Shown in pieces: positions 19,824-27,664 of a stretch of DNA of 64,000 nucleotides. The stretch is taken from NCBI RefSeq assembly GCF_003820355.1, contig NZ_RPOK01000004.1:248001-312000 (forward strand), given 5' to 3'. Source of the stretch: Paralteromonas sediminis. Its GTDB lineage: Bacteria; Pseudomonadota; Gammaproteobacteria; Enterobacterales; Alteromonadaceae. The position numbers and the translations under genes were made by a program. Under the pieces are notes generated by a model. It saw nothing but the letters and a program-made list of their open reading frames with translations. It had not been told where the DNA came from and made no database searches. Numbering within the stretch: position 1 is the stretch's first letter; every line of letters starts with the position of its first letter.

Positions 19824-20387
19824 CTACTTCGCCCGAAGGACTCTCGCTGTTATTTTTGTGAATGGTTTATTTTTTAGTCCAGGAAACATTGTTTTAGTCC
19901 CTGAAATCCAGTCTAACAAATTTGCACTTTGGTGCGCTTGCTGTCTGACAGGAAATAACAATAGAAATACACCAAAGCAAAAACTACCCAATAAGACATC
20001 CATAGAAAAACGCAGTTGTATATTCAGAATAATTAGCAGGTATAGCGCATTTGTGCTCACCAGTGAGCGAATTAATAGCTTTCTAGCGACGCATGAGTCC
20101 TCTTGTTTAGCAATCGCAATGTAATGGAGACGAAAAATAAGGTCACCAAAGGTTTGTTTTTGCATCATCGCGATTGTTGCTACGTTGAGCAAAACATGGC
20201 CTCCCCAGATGACAGCAACGATTACAAACGGACTATCAATCGGAGTAATTTCCAAAATAACAAAATGTAAAAATAAATAACTCACATAAAAAGTGGCCAA
20301 AAGCGAAAGGGTTTGTTTTAAACGCTGGCACCTCAATGCTTTACCATCAAAGAATTTAACGATTGTATTGCTCTGGCCTTTATTCAT
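19824..20387 (-). CDS. RDD-like membrane protein of sigma-factor operon
   Basis: 187 residues with about four to five hydrophobic helices. The segment QTFGDLIFRLHYIAI followed by RKLLIRSLVS and the C-terminal SANLLDWISGTK resembles the RDD pattern (TLGK-LGLRVV, then LHDLLAGT). Its start overlaps the anti-sigma stop by 4 bp, so the two are translationally coupled. Its role is unknown; position suggests a membrane partner or target of the sigma/anti-sigma pair. Divergent from typical RDD, so family assignment is moderate. Confidence 0.6.
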   Translation of the reverse strand: MNKGQSNTIVKFFDGKALRCQRLKQTLSLLATFYVSYLFLHFVILEITPIDSPFVIVAVIWGGHVLLNVATIAMMQKQTFGDLIFRLHYIAIAKQEDSCVARKLLIRSLVSTNALYLLIILNIQLRFSMDVLLGSFCFGVFLLLFPVRQQAHQSANLLDWISGTKTMFPGLKNKPFTKITARVLRAK

Positions 20388-20827
20388 TTTAAGTCACCTG
20401 AGTTGCGCATACGATAACGAAGATAAGCGTAACCAATCCAGGTAGTTGGCATGACAACAATTAATATGCCTGTCACAACATATTTTGCCCATTCAACAGC
20501 ATCCGACTCTTTAACAAACACCATAAATAAAACTGGCAAAATTAGAGACAGAGTGCCGCTGAGAAATAATGCTGCTCGCATTCTCAATAGTACTTTTGTG
20601 CGTTGCAATGCTTTTAGCTTTTGTTCTGGCGATACTTCGACCTGAATATTTTCACCCAGTTCTTCCTCGACATTATTCTTAATTTGCTCGTGCATTTGCA
20701 TCATTGCTTTAGCAAATTTGGGGTGTTTTTCGAAGTACATCTCTATTAATTCTTGTGTTTCTTCACTGGCATCACCAGCAAAATAGAGAGGTAACAAATC
20801 AATGATGACTTCTTGTTTAATAGTCAT
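20384..20827 (-). CDS. Putative anti-sigma factor
   Basis: 147 residues with an N-terminal cytoplasmic domain opening IIDLLPLYFAGDASEETQELIEMYFEKHP, the pattern of anti-sigma domains that bind ECF factors, though without the zinc HXXXCXXC motif. Two membrane helices follow (about 83-103 and 113-135), LFLSGTLSLILPVLFMVF and YVVTGILIVVMPTTWIGYAYL. It starts one base after the ECF sigma stop and overlaps the RDD-like gene. Probably it sequesters the sigma factor at the membrane; the signal is unknown. Confidence 0.75.
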   Translation of the reverse strand: MTIKQEVIIDLLPLYFAGDASEETQELIEMYFEKHPKFAKAMMQMHEQIKNNVEEELGENIQVEVSPEQKLKALQRTKVLLRMRAALFLSGTLSLILPVLFMVFVKESDAVEWAKYVVTGILIVVMPTTWIGYAYLRYRMRNSGDLK

Positions 20828-20828
20828 T

Positions 20829-21329
20829 TTAATCTCCTAAATTAGCATTCAATGCCAATGTCACCCGGGCTCTGTGTACCCGCGTCTTTAATGTGTTTAT
20901 TGTCATATTAAAAATTGAAGCTAATTCTTGATATGAAACTCCCTCATAAGCTTTCATGATCAAGATACTCCGATCTGGCTCACTAATTTTCTTCAACGCG
21001 CTAGCGACTTTTTCGACGGATTGTTTTGCTTCCACTTCGGCCTCTGTGTCCGCGGTGCTTACTATTTCTACTTCACTTATTTCTTGTCTGAGTTGAGAGT
21101 TTTGCTTCTTAAACCCTTGTAAATACAGGTTGCGAGCGACCACTAGCAGGTAACCTTTTACAGTCTTTGCATTCAACTCAGTTTCAACTGTCCATATCTT
21201 GGCAAACGTTTCTGAAGCAATATCTTTAGCATCATCTTTATTACCAGAAAGCCAGTAACAAAACCGATAAACATCAACGTAATACGTGTCATAGAGTGCG
21301 TTAAAAGATTGCGTATCGAATGAAGGCAT
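20829..21329 (-). CDS. ECF-family RNA polymerase sigma factor
   Basis: 166 residues with sigma region 2 (FNALYDTYYVDVYRFCYWLSGNKDDAKDIASETFAKIW) and region 4 (LKKISEPDRSILIMKAYEGVSYQELASIFNMTINTLKTRVHRAR). No region 3 is present, as in RpoE-like ECF factors. It sits 2 bp after a serine-hydrolase gene and one base before its probable anti-sigma factor, in one operon. The target promoter is unknown; autoregulation is common for the family but no motif could be confirmed. Confidence 0.9.
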   Translation of the reverse strand: MPSFDTQSFNALYDTYYVDVYRFCYWLSGNKDDAKDIASETFAKIWTVETELNAKTVKGYLLVVARNLYLQGFKKQNSQLRQEISEVEIVSTADTEAEVEAKQSVEKVASALKKISEPDRSILIMKAYEGVSYQELASIFNMTINTLKTRVHRARVTLALNANLGD

Positions 21330-21331
21330 GA

Positions 21332-22501
21332 TTAATGATTACCCATTGCTTTCATTGCATCCTGAATTTCATCGATAAGCGAATCTGCTGAAGCACTATT
21401 GGCGAGAATAATAAAACCGCTGCTGGTCGATAAATTTCCGTGAAAAAGTGCACGGTAGGAATCGTTAGCACCACCATGATAGAAGGTTTCACCGTCAAGG
21501 ATCGGCCCTAAACCATGTTTACTGTTTGCCTGTTTTGTCATCATGGCTCTTATCACTTCAGGCTCAAATAGTGTGGTAGTACTCGCGTTAAAAGCGCGTA
21601 GCAGTTCAGCCATAAGTAGTCCCAAATCATAGGCGTTAGTCCAAAGCCCAGATGCCGCCTTTTCAGGCATACTTTCCCAGCCTCTGGGTAATGCTGTTGT
21701 TTGGCCGAACCGGTCATGCGCTTTTGCAACCTTATCACTCAATTTTTCTGCTGGTGTTTCAAAACTACTGTTATCCATTCCTAAGGGGTGAAATAGCAAC
21801 TTATCAGCAGCTTGTTCGAATGACATATGCATCACATCCTCAATGACTAATTGCATAACAGTCGTGCCACCTCCTGAGTAGCTATATACCTTGCCTGGCT
21901 CATAAATAAGGTTGATTGGTGAGTTTTTTGCTGGCGCTAGCCCTTTTAGAATTTGCACTGTATTAGGCAATGTTTCATTAGGCTGAAAATCACTAAAACC
22001 ATGTACATTAAAGCCTGCTGTATGAGACATAATATGCCTTAATGTGACAGGGTTGGTTCGAGAAAGCGAGGTACCTTCTACCTTCCAGCTTTTAAGATAT
22101 GAATTTACGTCTGTATCCAAACCAAGAGTGCGCTGTTGAGTTAGCAGCAAAGTCATCATACTCGCTACCACTTTGCTAATCGATGCCACAGAGAATACCG
22201 TATCTATTTCAACACATTGCTCACTGCCCTGCTGCAGAACACCGTATGATTTGGCCCACAGCACGTGATCTCCTTTTACATAAGCGACACTCACACCCGG
22301 CACTCGGAATAACTGCATGCGTTGTTTAACCATGCTGTAGCCGAATTTTTGTTTGGCAAAAGCGCGTTCGAACTGTGCTATAGAATGTTCAGCACCTGGC
22401 AGGTCAGGACTAAGCCAAATTCGATTGCACTGCGCAGCTATTGCTTTTACAGGCAGAAGCAATAGACTACAGAGTGCTGTACACGCTACGTACTTTTTCA
22501 T
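21332..22501 (-). CDS. Secreted serine hydrolase, beta-lactamase fold
   Basis: 389 residues of the class C beta-lactamase/DD-peptidase family. A signal peptide (MKKYVACTALCSLLLLPVKAIAA) is followed by the SxxK nucleophile motif in VASISKVV, a Tyr motif in YSYSGGG (YSG where YxN is usual) and a C-terminal HGG in FYHGGAND. It probably acts in the periplasm on peptidoglycan or a small ester or amide. It is the first gene of the tightly packed operon with the sigma factor, suggesting a link between envelope status and sigma activity. Confidence 0.85.
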   Translation of the reverse strand: MKKYVACTALCSLLLLPVKAIAAQCNRIWLSPDLPGAEHSIAQFERAFAKQKFGYSMVKQRMQLFRVPGVSVAYVKGDHVLWAKSYGVLQQGSEQCVEIDTVFSVASISKVVASMMTLLLTQQRTLGLDTDVNSYLKSWKVEGTSLSRTNPVTLRHIMSHTAGFNVHGFSDFQPNETLPNTVQILKGLAPAKNSPINLIYEPGKVYSYSGGGTTVMQLVIEDVMHMSFEQAADKLLFHPLGMDNSSFETPAEKLSDKVAKAHDRFGQTTALPRGWESMPEKAASGLWTNAYDLGLLMAELLRAFNASTTTLFEPEVIRAMMTKQANSKHGLGPILDGETFYHGGANDSYRALFHGNLSTSSGFIILANSASADSLIDEIQDAMKAMGNH

Positions 22502-22525
22502 GTAAGAATGACGAAAGCTGCGAAG

Positions 22526-23290
22526 TTATTCAGCGGAAGTGTTAGCACGCAAAACACCCAGGCTTTTGGCGCTTTTGTTCATTGCTGCAACTTCCAATAC
22601 TGTGTGACCCGCTTTAGTTTTCAATTTCACATCAGCACCTAACTTAATGAGTAACTCAATGGCTTCCACCGCATCGTATTCAGCCGCATGATGCAATGGT
22701 GAATAGCCTGACAGGTTGGTACTATTGATATCGGCGCCTGATATCACCAATAGTGCAATAACATCTAAATCATTTTTTTGAGCCGCCCAATTTAGTGGCT
22801 TGCGACCATTAACCCCACCAAGTTGTCGGCGAGTATCCAGTTCGTGAATATCGATGCCTTTATCAATGAGAGCTTTTACTGCGTCAAAATCGTCCATCAA
22901 AATTGCATCTGACAATCCATTTGGTCGAACATTGTGGGCGACTTCCTTGTACTTTTTGAAAAGATAAGACTTACGATAATAATCTACACCACCTTTGGGT
23001 GTAGCCAGCGTGACTTCATTGAACTTCTGGTTTTCTAACCCATTGAAATTGAGTGTCACTGGCGGGCCGTCTAACTGGTATTCTGCATGACTTTTCTTGA
23101 TCAATTTGAATGCCCCCTGACCTTTGGAGTGAGCCATCAAACCGTTGGCATCATTGGTAATACTGAGTACTCGCTCACTGAACAAACTAGGGAGGTATTC
23201 TCCTATTATATTATTCGGACTAGGCTCAGCAAATGCTGCACCGGAAAACAAAATATAAGCACCTGAAACTTTCAATAACGTTTTAAACAA
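22526..23290 (-). CDS. Secreted ankyrin-repeat protein
   Basis: 254 residues. A signal peptide (LLKVSGAYILFSGAAFA) precedes an N-terminal domain of about 110 residues without recognised motifs. Three to four ankyrin repeats follow (about 130-250), for example GRKPLNWAAQKNDLDVIALLVISGADIN and GYSPLHHAAEYDAVEAIELLIKLGADV. Ankyrin repeats mediate protein binding; the partner is unknown. It ends 24 bp before the serine hydrolase and may be cotranscribed with it. A 14-bp palindrome lies upstream (23342-23355). Confidence 0.8.
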   Translation of the reverse strand: MFKTLLKVSGAYILFSGAAFAEPSPNNIIGEYLPSLFSERVLSITNDANGLMAHSKGQGAFKLIKKSHAEYQLDGPPVTLNFNGLENQKFNEVTLATPKGGVDYYRKSYLFKKYKEVAHNVRPNGLSDAILMDDFDAVKALIDKGIDIHELDTRRQLGGVNGRKPLNWAAQKNDLDVIALLVISGADINSTNLSGYSPLHHAAEYDAVEAIELLIKLGADVKLKTKAGHTVLEVAAMNKSAKSLGVLRANTSAE

Positions 23291-23341
23291 TGAATTTACC
23301 TTTTCTTAATTTTGATTGCGTTTAAAGATAAATATTGTGAA

Positions 23342-23355
23342 AACCTTAAAAGGTT
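23342..23355. promoter_or_regulatory. Palindrome upstream of ankyrin gene
   Basis: AACCTT-AA-AAGGTT, a perfect inverted repeat 52 bp before the ankyrin-protein start. It is a candidate operator, with no known regulator assigned. Confidence 0.3.
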
Positions 23356-23506
23356 ACAGAAAAATTTAAAAAAGTGGGTATCGTAAAAATAGCGCTCAGG
23401 GACTTGAAGGCGAATATCTGTAAGTCTGGCGTCTCAGCGCTAATTTCTTAAGGCTCTTAACCTGCTTTTTCTCTGAAGCTGTTTCTAACTGAGTTAACTT
23501 TCATTA

Positions 23507-24142
23507 CTACTCCTGCATGTTGGCAGCCCCCACAAACGAAAACGTCATCCACGTAGAACTGTCTGTAGATACTCCACCCTCTGGGTACAGAATAGTTGGC
23601 CCGAATTCCCCGTCCTGTTTCACGCCGCCTAAACCAAACATCATATTCCATGAGTTGCCCGAAAACTTTTCCTTGAGAATACGAATTTCTCTGTCTTTTC
23701 CTTTAAGAAAAATCGGGCGCTTGCGATTTTCATCACCTTCCTGTCCTGCATAAGGCACCCAAAAACCACTCCATTGGTGCAGTTCCCACTGACCGACACT
23801 CTCCCATTCGTTGCCTTTCATCACTTTCTCAGACAGCTGCGCTGATGCATGAAGGTTGTGCAGCAAACCGGTTTTGGGATCTTCGATATATATATCTAAC
23901 ACTGTGTAATCTTCCGCCTTTCCCGTTGCACAAACGAAGATTGATTCGTCGTTGTGCATAAGGTAAACACCAGTGTTTGCGGCTAGATTAGACTTGATGG
24001 CGTATTGCCATTCTTGTGCCTCACAACGACCATCCAAAAGAGGGGATGATTGTGTAAAATTTACTGTCTTCACTTCGTTTGCATGCACACCTCCTGTTGT
24101 TATCAGGAAGAATGCGAAAAGGATTTTTGTTGGTTTTGGCAT
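23507..24142 (-). CDS. Secreted protein, CBM9/DOMON-like
   Basis: 211 residues with a signal peptide (ILFAFFLITTGGVHA). The first mature segment SSPLLDGRCEAQEWQYA and the following beta-strand pattern (GVYLMHNDESIFVCATG, YTVLDIYIED) resemble the family 9 carbohydrate-binding or DOMON-like fold, where a DG-x-EW opening is typical. No enzyme domain is attached. The substrate is unknown. It lies between a DUF4386-like gene and the ankyrin gene on the same strand. Confidence 0.6.
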   Translation of the reverse strand: MPKPTKILFAFFLITTGGVHANEVKTVNFTQSSPLLDGRCEAQEWQYAIKSNLAANTGVYLMHNDESIFVCATGKAEDYTVLDIYIEDPKTGLLHNLHASAQLSEKVMKGNEWESVGQWELHQWSGFWVPYAGQEGDENRKRPIFLKGKDREIRILKEKFSGNSWNMMFGLGGVKQDGEFGPTILYPEGGVSTDSSTWMTFSFVGAANMQE

Positions 24143-24212
24143 GACTACTCCTCAATTAAATGTCTTTTGCCACTCTATTCGTTCAAGGCCACAAATAACA
24201 ATCTCTAGCACG

Positions 24213-24956
24213 TCAATGTGGTTTCTCATAGTTATGAGTAGTATCTTTTAGTAAAACGTATCCCATCCAGATAAACCACGCGATCTGGCTTAAACCAAAT
24301 GCTGCTTTTATCTCAGCTACTGACTGAAACAGCGTGAGTATTCCAAGGGTACCTACGACAAGACCTACCGTATGCAATCGCTTTTCTGATTGTGCTTGCT
24401 GCAGTCCATAAAGGCTGATAAGCAATACCCACATTCCACCCACCAACTCAATCCCCCCCCCTAATCCGTTTGTCACTGTGGTATAGACATAAAACAGGGT
24501 GTCAGAATAGGGGCTACCTTTGGCATTCAGTGAAAGCATAGTATTCATACCGACTAACGCGGTCATTCCAGCTCCAAACATCAACACGACCCATATATAG
24601 CCAAATATACTCGCGGTGTTGAGAAGGTGAGACGGCACCATATTAAGACGCCTATGCGTTGCCTGAACTGCAACAAGAAGTAAGCATCCGAACAGTAAAT
24701 ACCCAGCGATATACGCGAAGCTAATTAGTGATTGTTGTGACTCAATGAAAGCAATTTTTTCGCCTACAGTCGCGGTCGGAGGAATGGATAGCGCAACACC
24801 AAAGACTAAAAACATAACGATATAACAAATTGGCATGCCAAAAAAAGCGCTAGCGCCATACCTCATTAACATTCGGTTTGAAGCGCGCAGTTCATCCACT
24901 TTTTCATTCTTCATAAACAGGTTTACATCCTTAAGCGACGTAATCATTATGTCCAC
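24213..24956 (-). CDS. DUF4386-like membrane protein
   Basis: 247 residues with about six to seven predicted membrane helices and a short cytoplasmic N terminus (ELRASNRMLMRYGA). The pattern recalls DUF4386 membrane proteins of unknown function. It is the first of the minus-strand genes in the island and is divergent from the AraC-type regulator, which may control it. Confidence 0.6.
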   Translation of the reverse strand: MDIMITSLKDVNLFMKNEKVDELRASNRMLMRYGASAFFGMPICYIVMFLVFGVALSIPPTATVGEKIAFIESQQSLISFAYIAGYLLFGCLLLVAVQATHRRLNMVPSHLLNTASIFGYIWVVLMFGAGMTALVGMNTMLSLNAKGSPYSDTLFYVYTTVTNGLGGGIELVGGMWVLLISLYGLQQAQSEKRLHTVGLVVGTLGILTLFQSVAEIKAAFGLSQIAWFIWMGYVLLKDTTHNYEKPH

Positions 24957-25147
24957 AATAGGGAACTACGTGTCTCGATTCGTCCTTTCTAAGTAACGCG
25001 GACAGTTTTTCGCTGCTTATGTGCTTATTTTATTTGTGTCGCTCTACAATCATTTGCTTTGTGGTAAGTTGGTTGCATACATTGAGCGTAAAAAACTCAA
25101 TTTAGTGTCAAATAGGTTTGTGAAAGAGAGAGTATGGGATTAGCGGT

Positions 25148-26287
25148 ATGCTTGACGTTTTCTTAGCAACAATGACGGTGGCGGTGGCAAGTTTTACATT
25201 GTTGTTGATGCCACTACAAACAGCCTCACCATCAAAAAAGCCCTTGATGCTTGTTTTAATTTGCTTGGGAGTGCTGTCTACTGGCCCTCTCTTTTTTGCT
25301 TTTTTTCCTTGGCTCACTCAAGCATATATTAGTGTATTGCCTTTTTTATTTTATTTGCTATTGCCCAGTTTATGGTTCTATCACGAAACGTTAGTTGCAG
25401 AACAGCAGTGGCAGTGGACATCGGCTGTGTGGAAACACCTTTTACCGCTGCCATTCGTATTTGCTTTAGGAAGTGCAATTTTCCTGTTGCCAGAGTCGGC
25501 TTTCATCGCAATGTTTTTTTCCGACCAGGGAAGCAATGACTTTCGTGTCAAACTACTTGCCGGTGCTTTCTTTATCGCGGTTGTACTTTGGTGTGTGCTC
25601 AGCTGTTGCTACATGGTTATGTTACTGAAACGAACGGTGCAACACAGAAACCAGCTAAAAAATGTGTTTTCAAATGAGCAAGGTAAGAGCCTGAACTGGC
25701 TAGTTGGCGTCTCTGTACTGATAGCATTTTCGTGGGTTTATGCGCTTGCTGTATTAGCTGTTGATAACAAGTTTGCGTATATGGGCGTCTCTGAGAGCGG
25801 TGTACTAGTGTTACTTGTAATTATTGTCTGGATAATGTGTGCAAATGGAATCCGACAGAGGCCCATTTTTGAAAACAACTCACCTCCAATAAAAGCTACC
25901 GCACAACAACCATCTACCAAAACATACGAAAAGTCAGCGTTAACTGACAAAGACTTAGCTGCAATAGCCAAAAGGCTGACACATGCACTGGAAAAGGACA
26001 AAGCCCACCTTGATCCTGAATTAACACTGGCAAAACTCTCAGCGATTGCTCTGGAGCCTTCTCAGTATATATCGCAAACATTATCGCAGCATTTGCAAAC
26101 GACATTTTTTGACTTCATTAATAATGCGAGAATAGAGTGCGCTAAGCATATGCTCGTAGAGACAGAAACATCAGTCCTCGATGTTGCACTAGCAACCGGT
26201 TTTAACTCGCGATCCTCATTTTATAAAGCGTTCAGGAAATTCACTGACCAGACACCAAGTCAGTATCGAACTGCACACAAGATGTAA
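25148..26287 (+). CDS. Membrane-anchored AraC-family regulator
   Basis: 379 residues. The N-terminal half (about 1-235) has seven hydrophobic helices; the C-terminal half has an AraC HTH domain (about 275-375) with LAKLSAIALEPSQYISQTLSQHL as the first helix-turn-helix and the signature VLDVALATGFNSRSSFYKAFRKFTDQTPSQYR. Such proteins sense a signal in the membrane and bind DNA in the cytoplasm. It is divergent from the DUF4386-like gene, an obvious candidate target. The ATG at 25148 lacks a strong ribosome binding site. Confidence 0.88.
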   Translation: MLDVFLATMTVAVASFTLLLMPLQTASPSKKPLMLVLICLGVLSTGPLFFAFFPWLTQAYISVLPFLFYLLLPSLWFYHETLVAEQQWQWTSAVWKHLLPLPFVFALGSAIFLLPESAFIAMFFSDQGSNDFRVKLLAGAFFIAVVLWCVLSCCYMVMLLKRTVQHRNQLKNVFSNEQGKSLNWLVGVSVLIAFSWVYALAVLAVDNKFAYMGVSESGVLVLLVIIVWIMCANGIRQRPIFENNSPPIKATAQQPSTKTYEKSALTDKDLAAIAKRLTHALEKDKAHLDPELTLAKLSAIALEPSQYISQTLSQHLQTTFFDFINNARIECAKHMLVETETSVLDVALATGFNSRSSFYKAFRKFTDQTPSQYRTAHKM

Positions 26288-26389
26288 ACGCCATCGCATT
26301 CTATGAGTGTTCAAATTGTCTTTTCTCAGAATTATATTTTTACAAAAGTTTTTCTTAATAAAACACCTAATGGCGTTGCGTTCTTGAGT

Positions 26390-26403
26390 ACTTAACGTTA
26401 AGT
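26390..26403. promoter_or_regulatory. Palindrome upstream of the Trp leader
   Basis: ACTTAAC-GTTAAGT, a perfect 14-bp palindrome seven bases before the leader-peptide start. It could be an operator overlapping the leader promoter; it does not match the TrpR operator well (only the GTACT edge is shared). Confidence 0.35.
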
Positions 26404-26410
26404 TATCGCC

Positions 26411-26464
26411 ATGATATATGCACCTAACCTTACATCACTTTTCTTCTGGTGGCGCTCTATTTAG
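26411..26464 (+). CDS. Trp-Trp leader peptide of trpS2
   Basis: A 17-codon open reading frame, MIYAPNLTSLFFWWRSI, with tandem TGG codons at 26447-26452 and a TAG stop at 26462. Trp is the rarest residue, and two adjacent Trp codons just before alternative hairpins upstream of a Trp-tRNA synthetase gene are the mark of an attenuator leader. Its ribosome binding site is weak (TTAAG). It starts 155 bp before trpS2. Confidence 0.8.
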   Translation: MIYAPNLTSLFFWWRSI

Positions 26465-26561
26465 AGCGGCACAGAATCCTTGCATTCTAACGCTGCTGGT
26501 AGGTAGCTTAGACTGTAAAATCTTTTGTATCTCCGGTAGCGATTTTTTAATTTGGAGATAC
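26453..26561 (+). promoter_or_regulatory. Trp-codon attenuator of trpS2
   Basis: Mutually exclusive pairings can be read by eye. 1:2 is CGCTCT (26453-26458) with AGAGCG (26463-26468). 2:3 is GCGGC/AGAAT (26466-26477) with ATTCT/GCTGC (26484-26496). 3:4 is GCTGCTGG (26492-26499) with CCGGTAGC (26533-26540), immediately followed by GA and six T residues, so it can act as a terminator. A ribosome stalled at the Trp codons would block 1:2, favour 2:3 and prevent 3:4. In addition GTATCTCC (26527-26534) is perfectly complementary to GGAGATAC (26554-26561), which holds the trpS2 ribosome binding site. Energies were not computed. Confidence 0.7.
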
Positions 26562-26565
26562 CCCT

Positions 26566-27603
26566 ATGAACCCAATACAAGGTTCCGATAAACCAGAAAT
26601 CATTTTGACCGGTGATAGAGCAACAGGCCCCTTGCACCTTGGTCACTATGTTGGCTCTTTGAAGCAGCGCGTCACGCTACAGAAAGTTCACGAACAAACG
26701 ATCCTTGTTGCTGATATGCAAGGTCTGACTGATAACGCCCACAATCCAAAAAAAGTCTCATCTAATATTCTTAATGTTGTTGCTGATTATCTCGCTGTAG
26801 GTATTGACCCTTCTAAAACAACTATTTGCCTTCAATCGCAACTTCCCGCTCTTGCTGAGTTAACTATGTATTACAGCAACCTTGTAACCATAAGTCGGTT
26901 AGAAAGAAATCCAACAGTGAAAAGTGAAATCGCAAGCAAAGGGTTTGAACGCTCTATTCCAGCAGGTTTTCTAACATACCCAATATCACAAGCTGCTGAT
27001 ATCACAGCGTTTAACGCATCTCTAGTGCCTGTAGGAGGTGACCAGTTGCCCATGCTTGAACAAACAAATGAAATTGTAAGAAAGGTTAACTCACTGGCAG
27101 GGCGTGTTGTTTTACGAGAATGTAAACCTTTGTTGAGTGACGCTCCGCGACTTCCTAGCACCGATGGAAAAAATAAGATGTCCAAGTCAATGGGCAACGC
27201 TATTAATCTTGGAGCGAGTGAAAAAGAAATTAGGACAGCGGTAAAATCGATGTACACAGATCCCAATCATCTTAGGGTTGAAGACCCTGGGGAAGTCGCA
27301 GGAAATGTGGTGTTTACCTACCTCGATGCATTTCATACTGATAAGGCGTATGTCAGTCGGTTAAAAGAACGTTATAGACATGGAGGTCTTGGTGATGGAA
27401 CCACGAAAAAGATACTTGAAACGTGTTTGCAAGACATGATTCGACCTATAAGAGACCGGAGAAATGTGTTTTTAAGTGATAAGGCACAATTGATAGATGT
27501 TTTGGTTCAGGGGAGCCAAGCATCAAGGGAAAAGACCGCTGAAGTACTTTCTAACATTAAGGAAATTTTTGGCCTGAATATCTTATGCGCAAGGTCGATA
27601 TGA
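26566..27603 (+). CDS. trpS2: Auxiliary tryptophanyl-tRNA synthetase
   Basis: Class I synthetase of 345 residues that charges tRNA-Trp. The HIGH-like motif is TGDRATGPLHLGHYVGS (His24, His27) and the KMSKS motif is at 204-208. The TGDR-TG-LHLGHYVGSL signature is that of the TrpRS subgroup typical of some Firmicutes and of Deinococcus TrpRS II, not the usual gammaproteobacterial SG-QPSG-LT-GNY type, so this is probably a second, horizontally acquired enzyme. In Streptomyces a comparable auxiliary TrpRS gives indolmycin resistance and is controlled by attenuation; a similar role here is inferred. The ribosome binding site GGAG lies inside a hairpin. Confidence 0.9.
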   Translation: MNPIQGSDKPEIILTGDRATGPLHLGHYVGSLKQRVTLQKVHEQTILVADMQGLTDNAHNPKKVSSNILNVVADYLAVGIDPSKTTICLQSQLPALAELTMYYSNLVTISRLERNPTVKSEIASKGFERSIPAGFLTYPISQAADITAFNASLVPVGGDQLPMLEQTNEIVRKVNSLAGRVVLRECKPLLSDAPRLPSTDGKNKMSKSMGNAINLGASEKEIRTAVKSMYTDPNHLRVEDPGEVAGNVVFTYLDAFHTDKAYVSRLKERYRHGGLGDGTTKKILETCLQDMIRPIRDRRNVFLSDKAQLIDVLVQGSQASREKTAEVLSNIKEIFGLNILCARSI

Positions 27604-27617
27604 AGTGAAATACCCCA

Positions 27618-27664
27618 TGCCGGTAACCGTAAGTTTACTGGTTCAGGTCCGGCCTCTAGTCCCC
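27618..27664 (+). pseudogene. Degenerate 3' half of a tRNA-Leu gene
   Basis: A variable-arm-like stretch, a T arm (CTGG-TTCAGGT-CCGG) and an acceptor 3' strand (CCTCTAG then TCCCC where the intact gene has TACCA). The 5' half, anticodon arm and CCA are missing, so it cannot encode a tRNA. It begins about 15 bp after the trpS2 stop and is the natural right end of the putative island. Confidence 0.75.

Noticed and set aside
26390-26403. TrpR operator upstream of the leader peptide
   Set aside because: The palindrome is perfect but differs from the TrpR consensus at the central positions, so I list it only as an unassigned palindrome.
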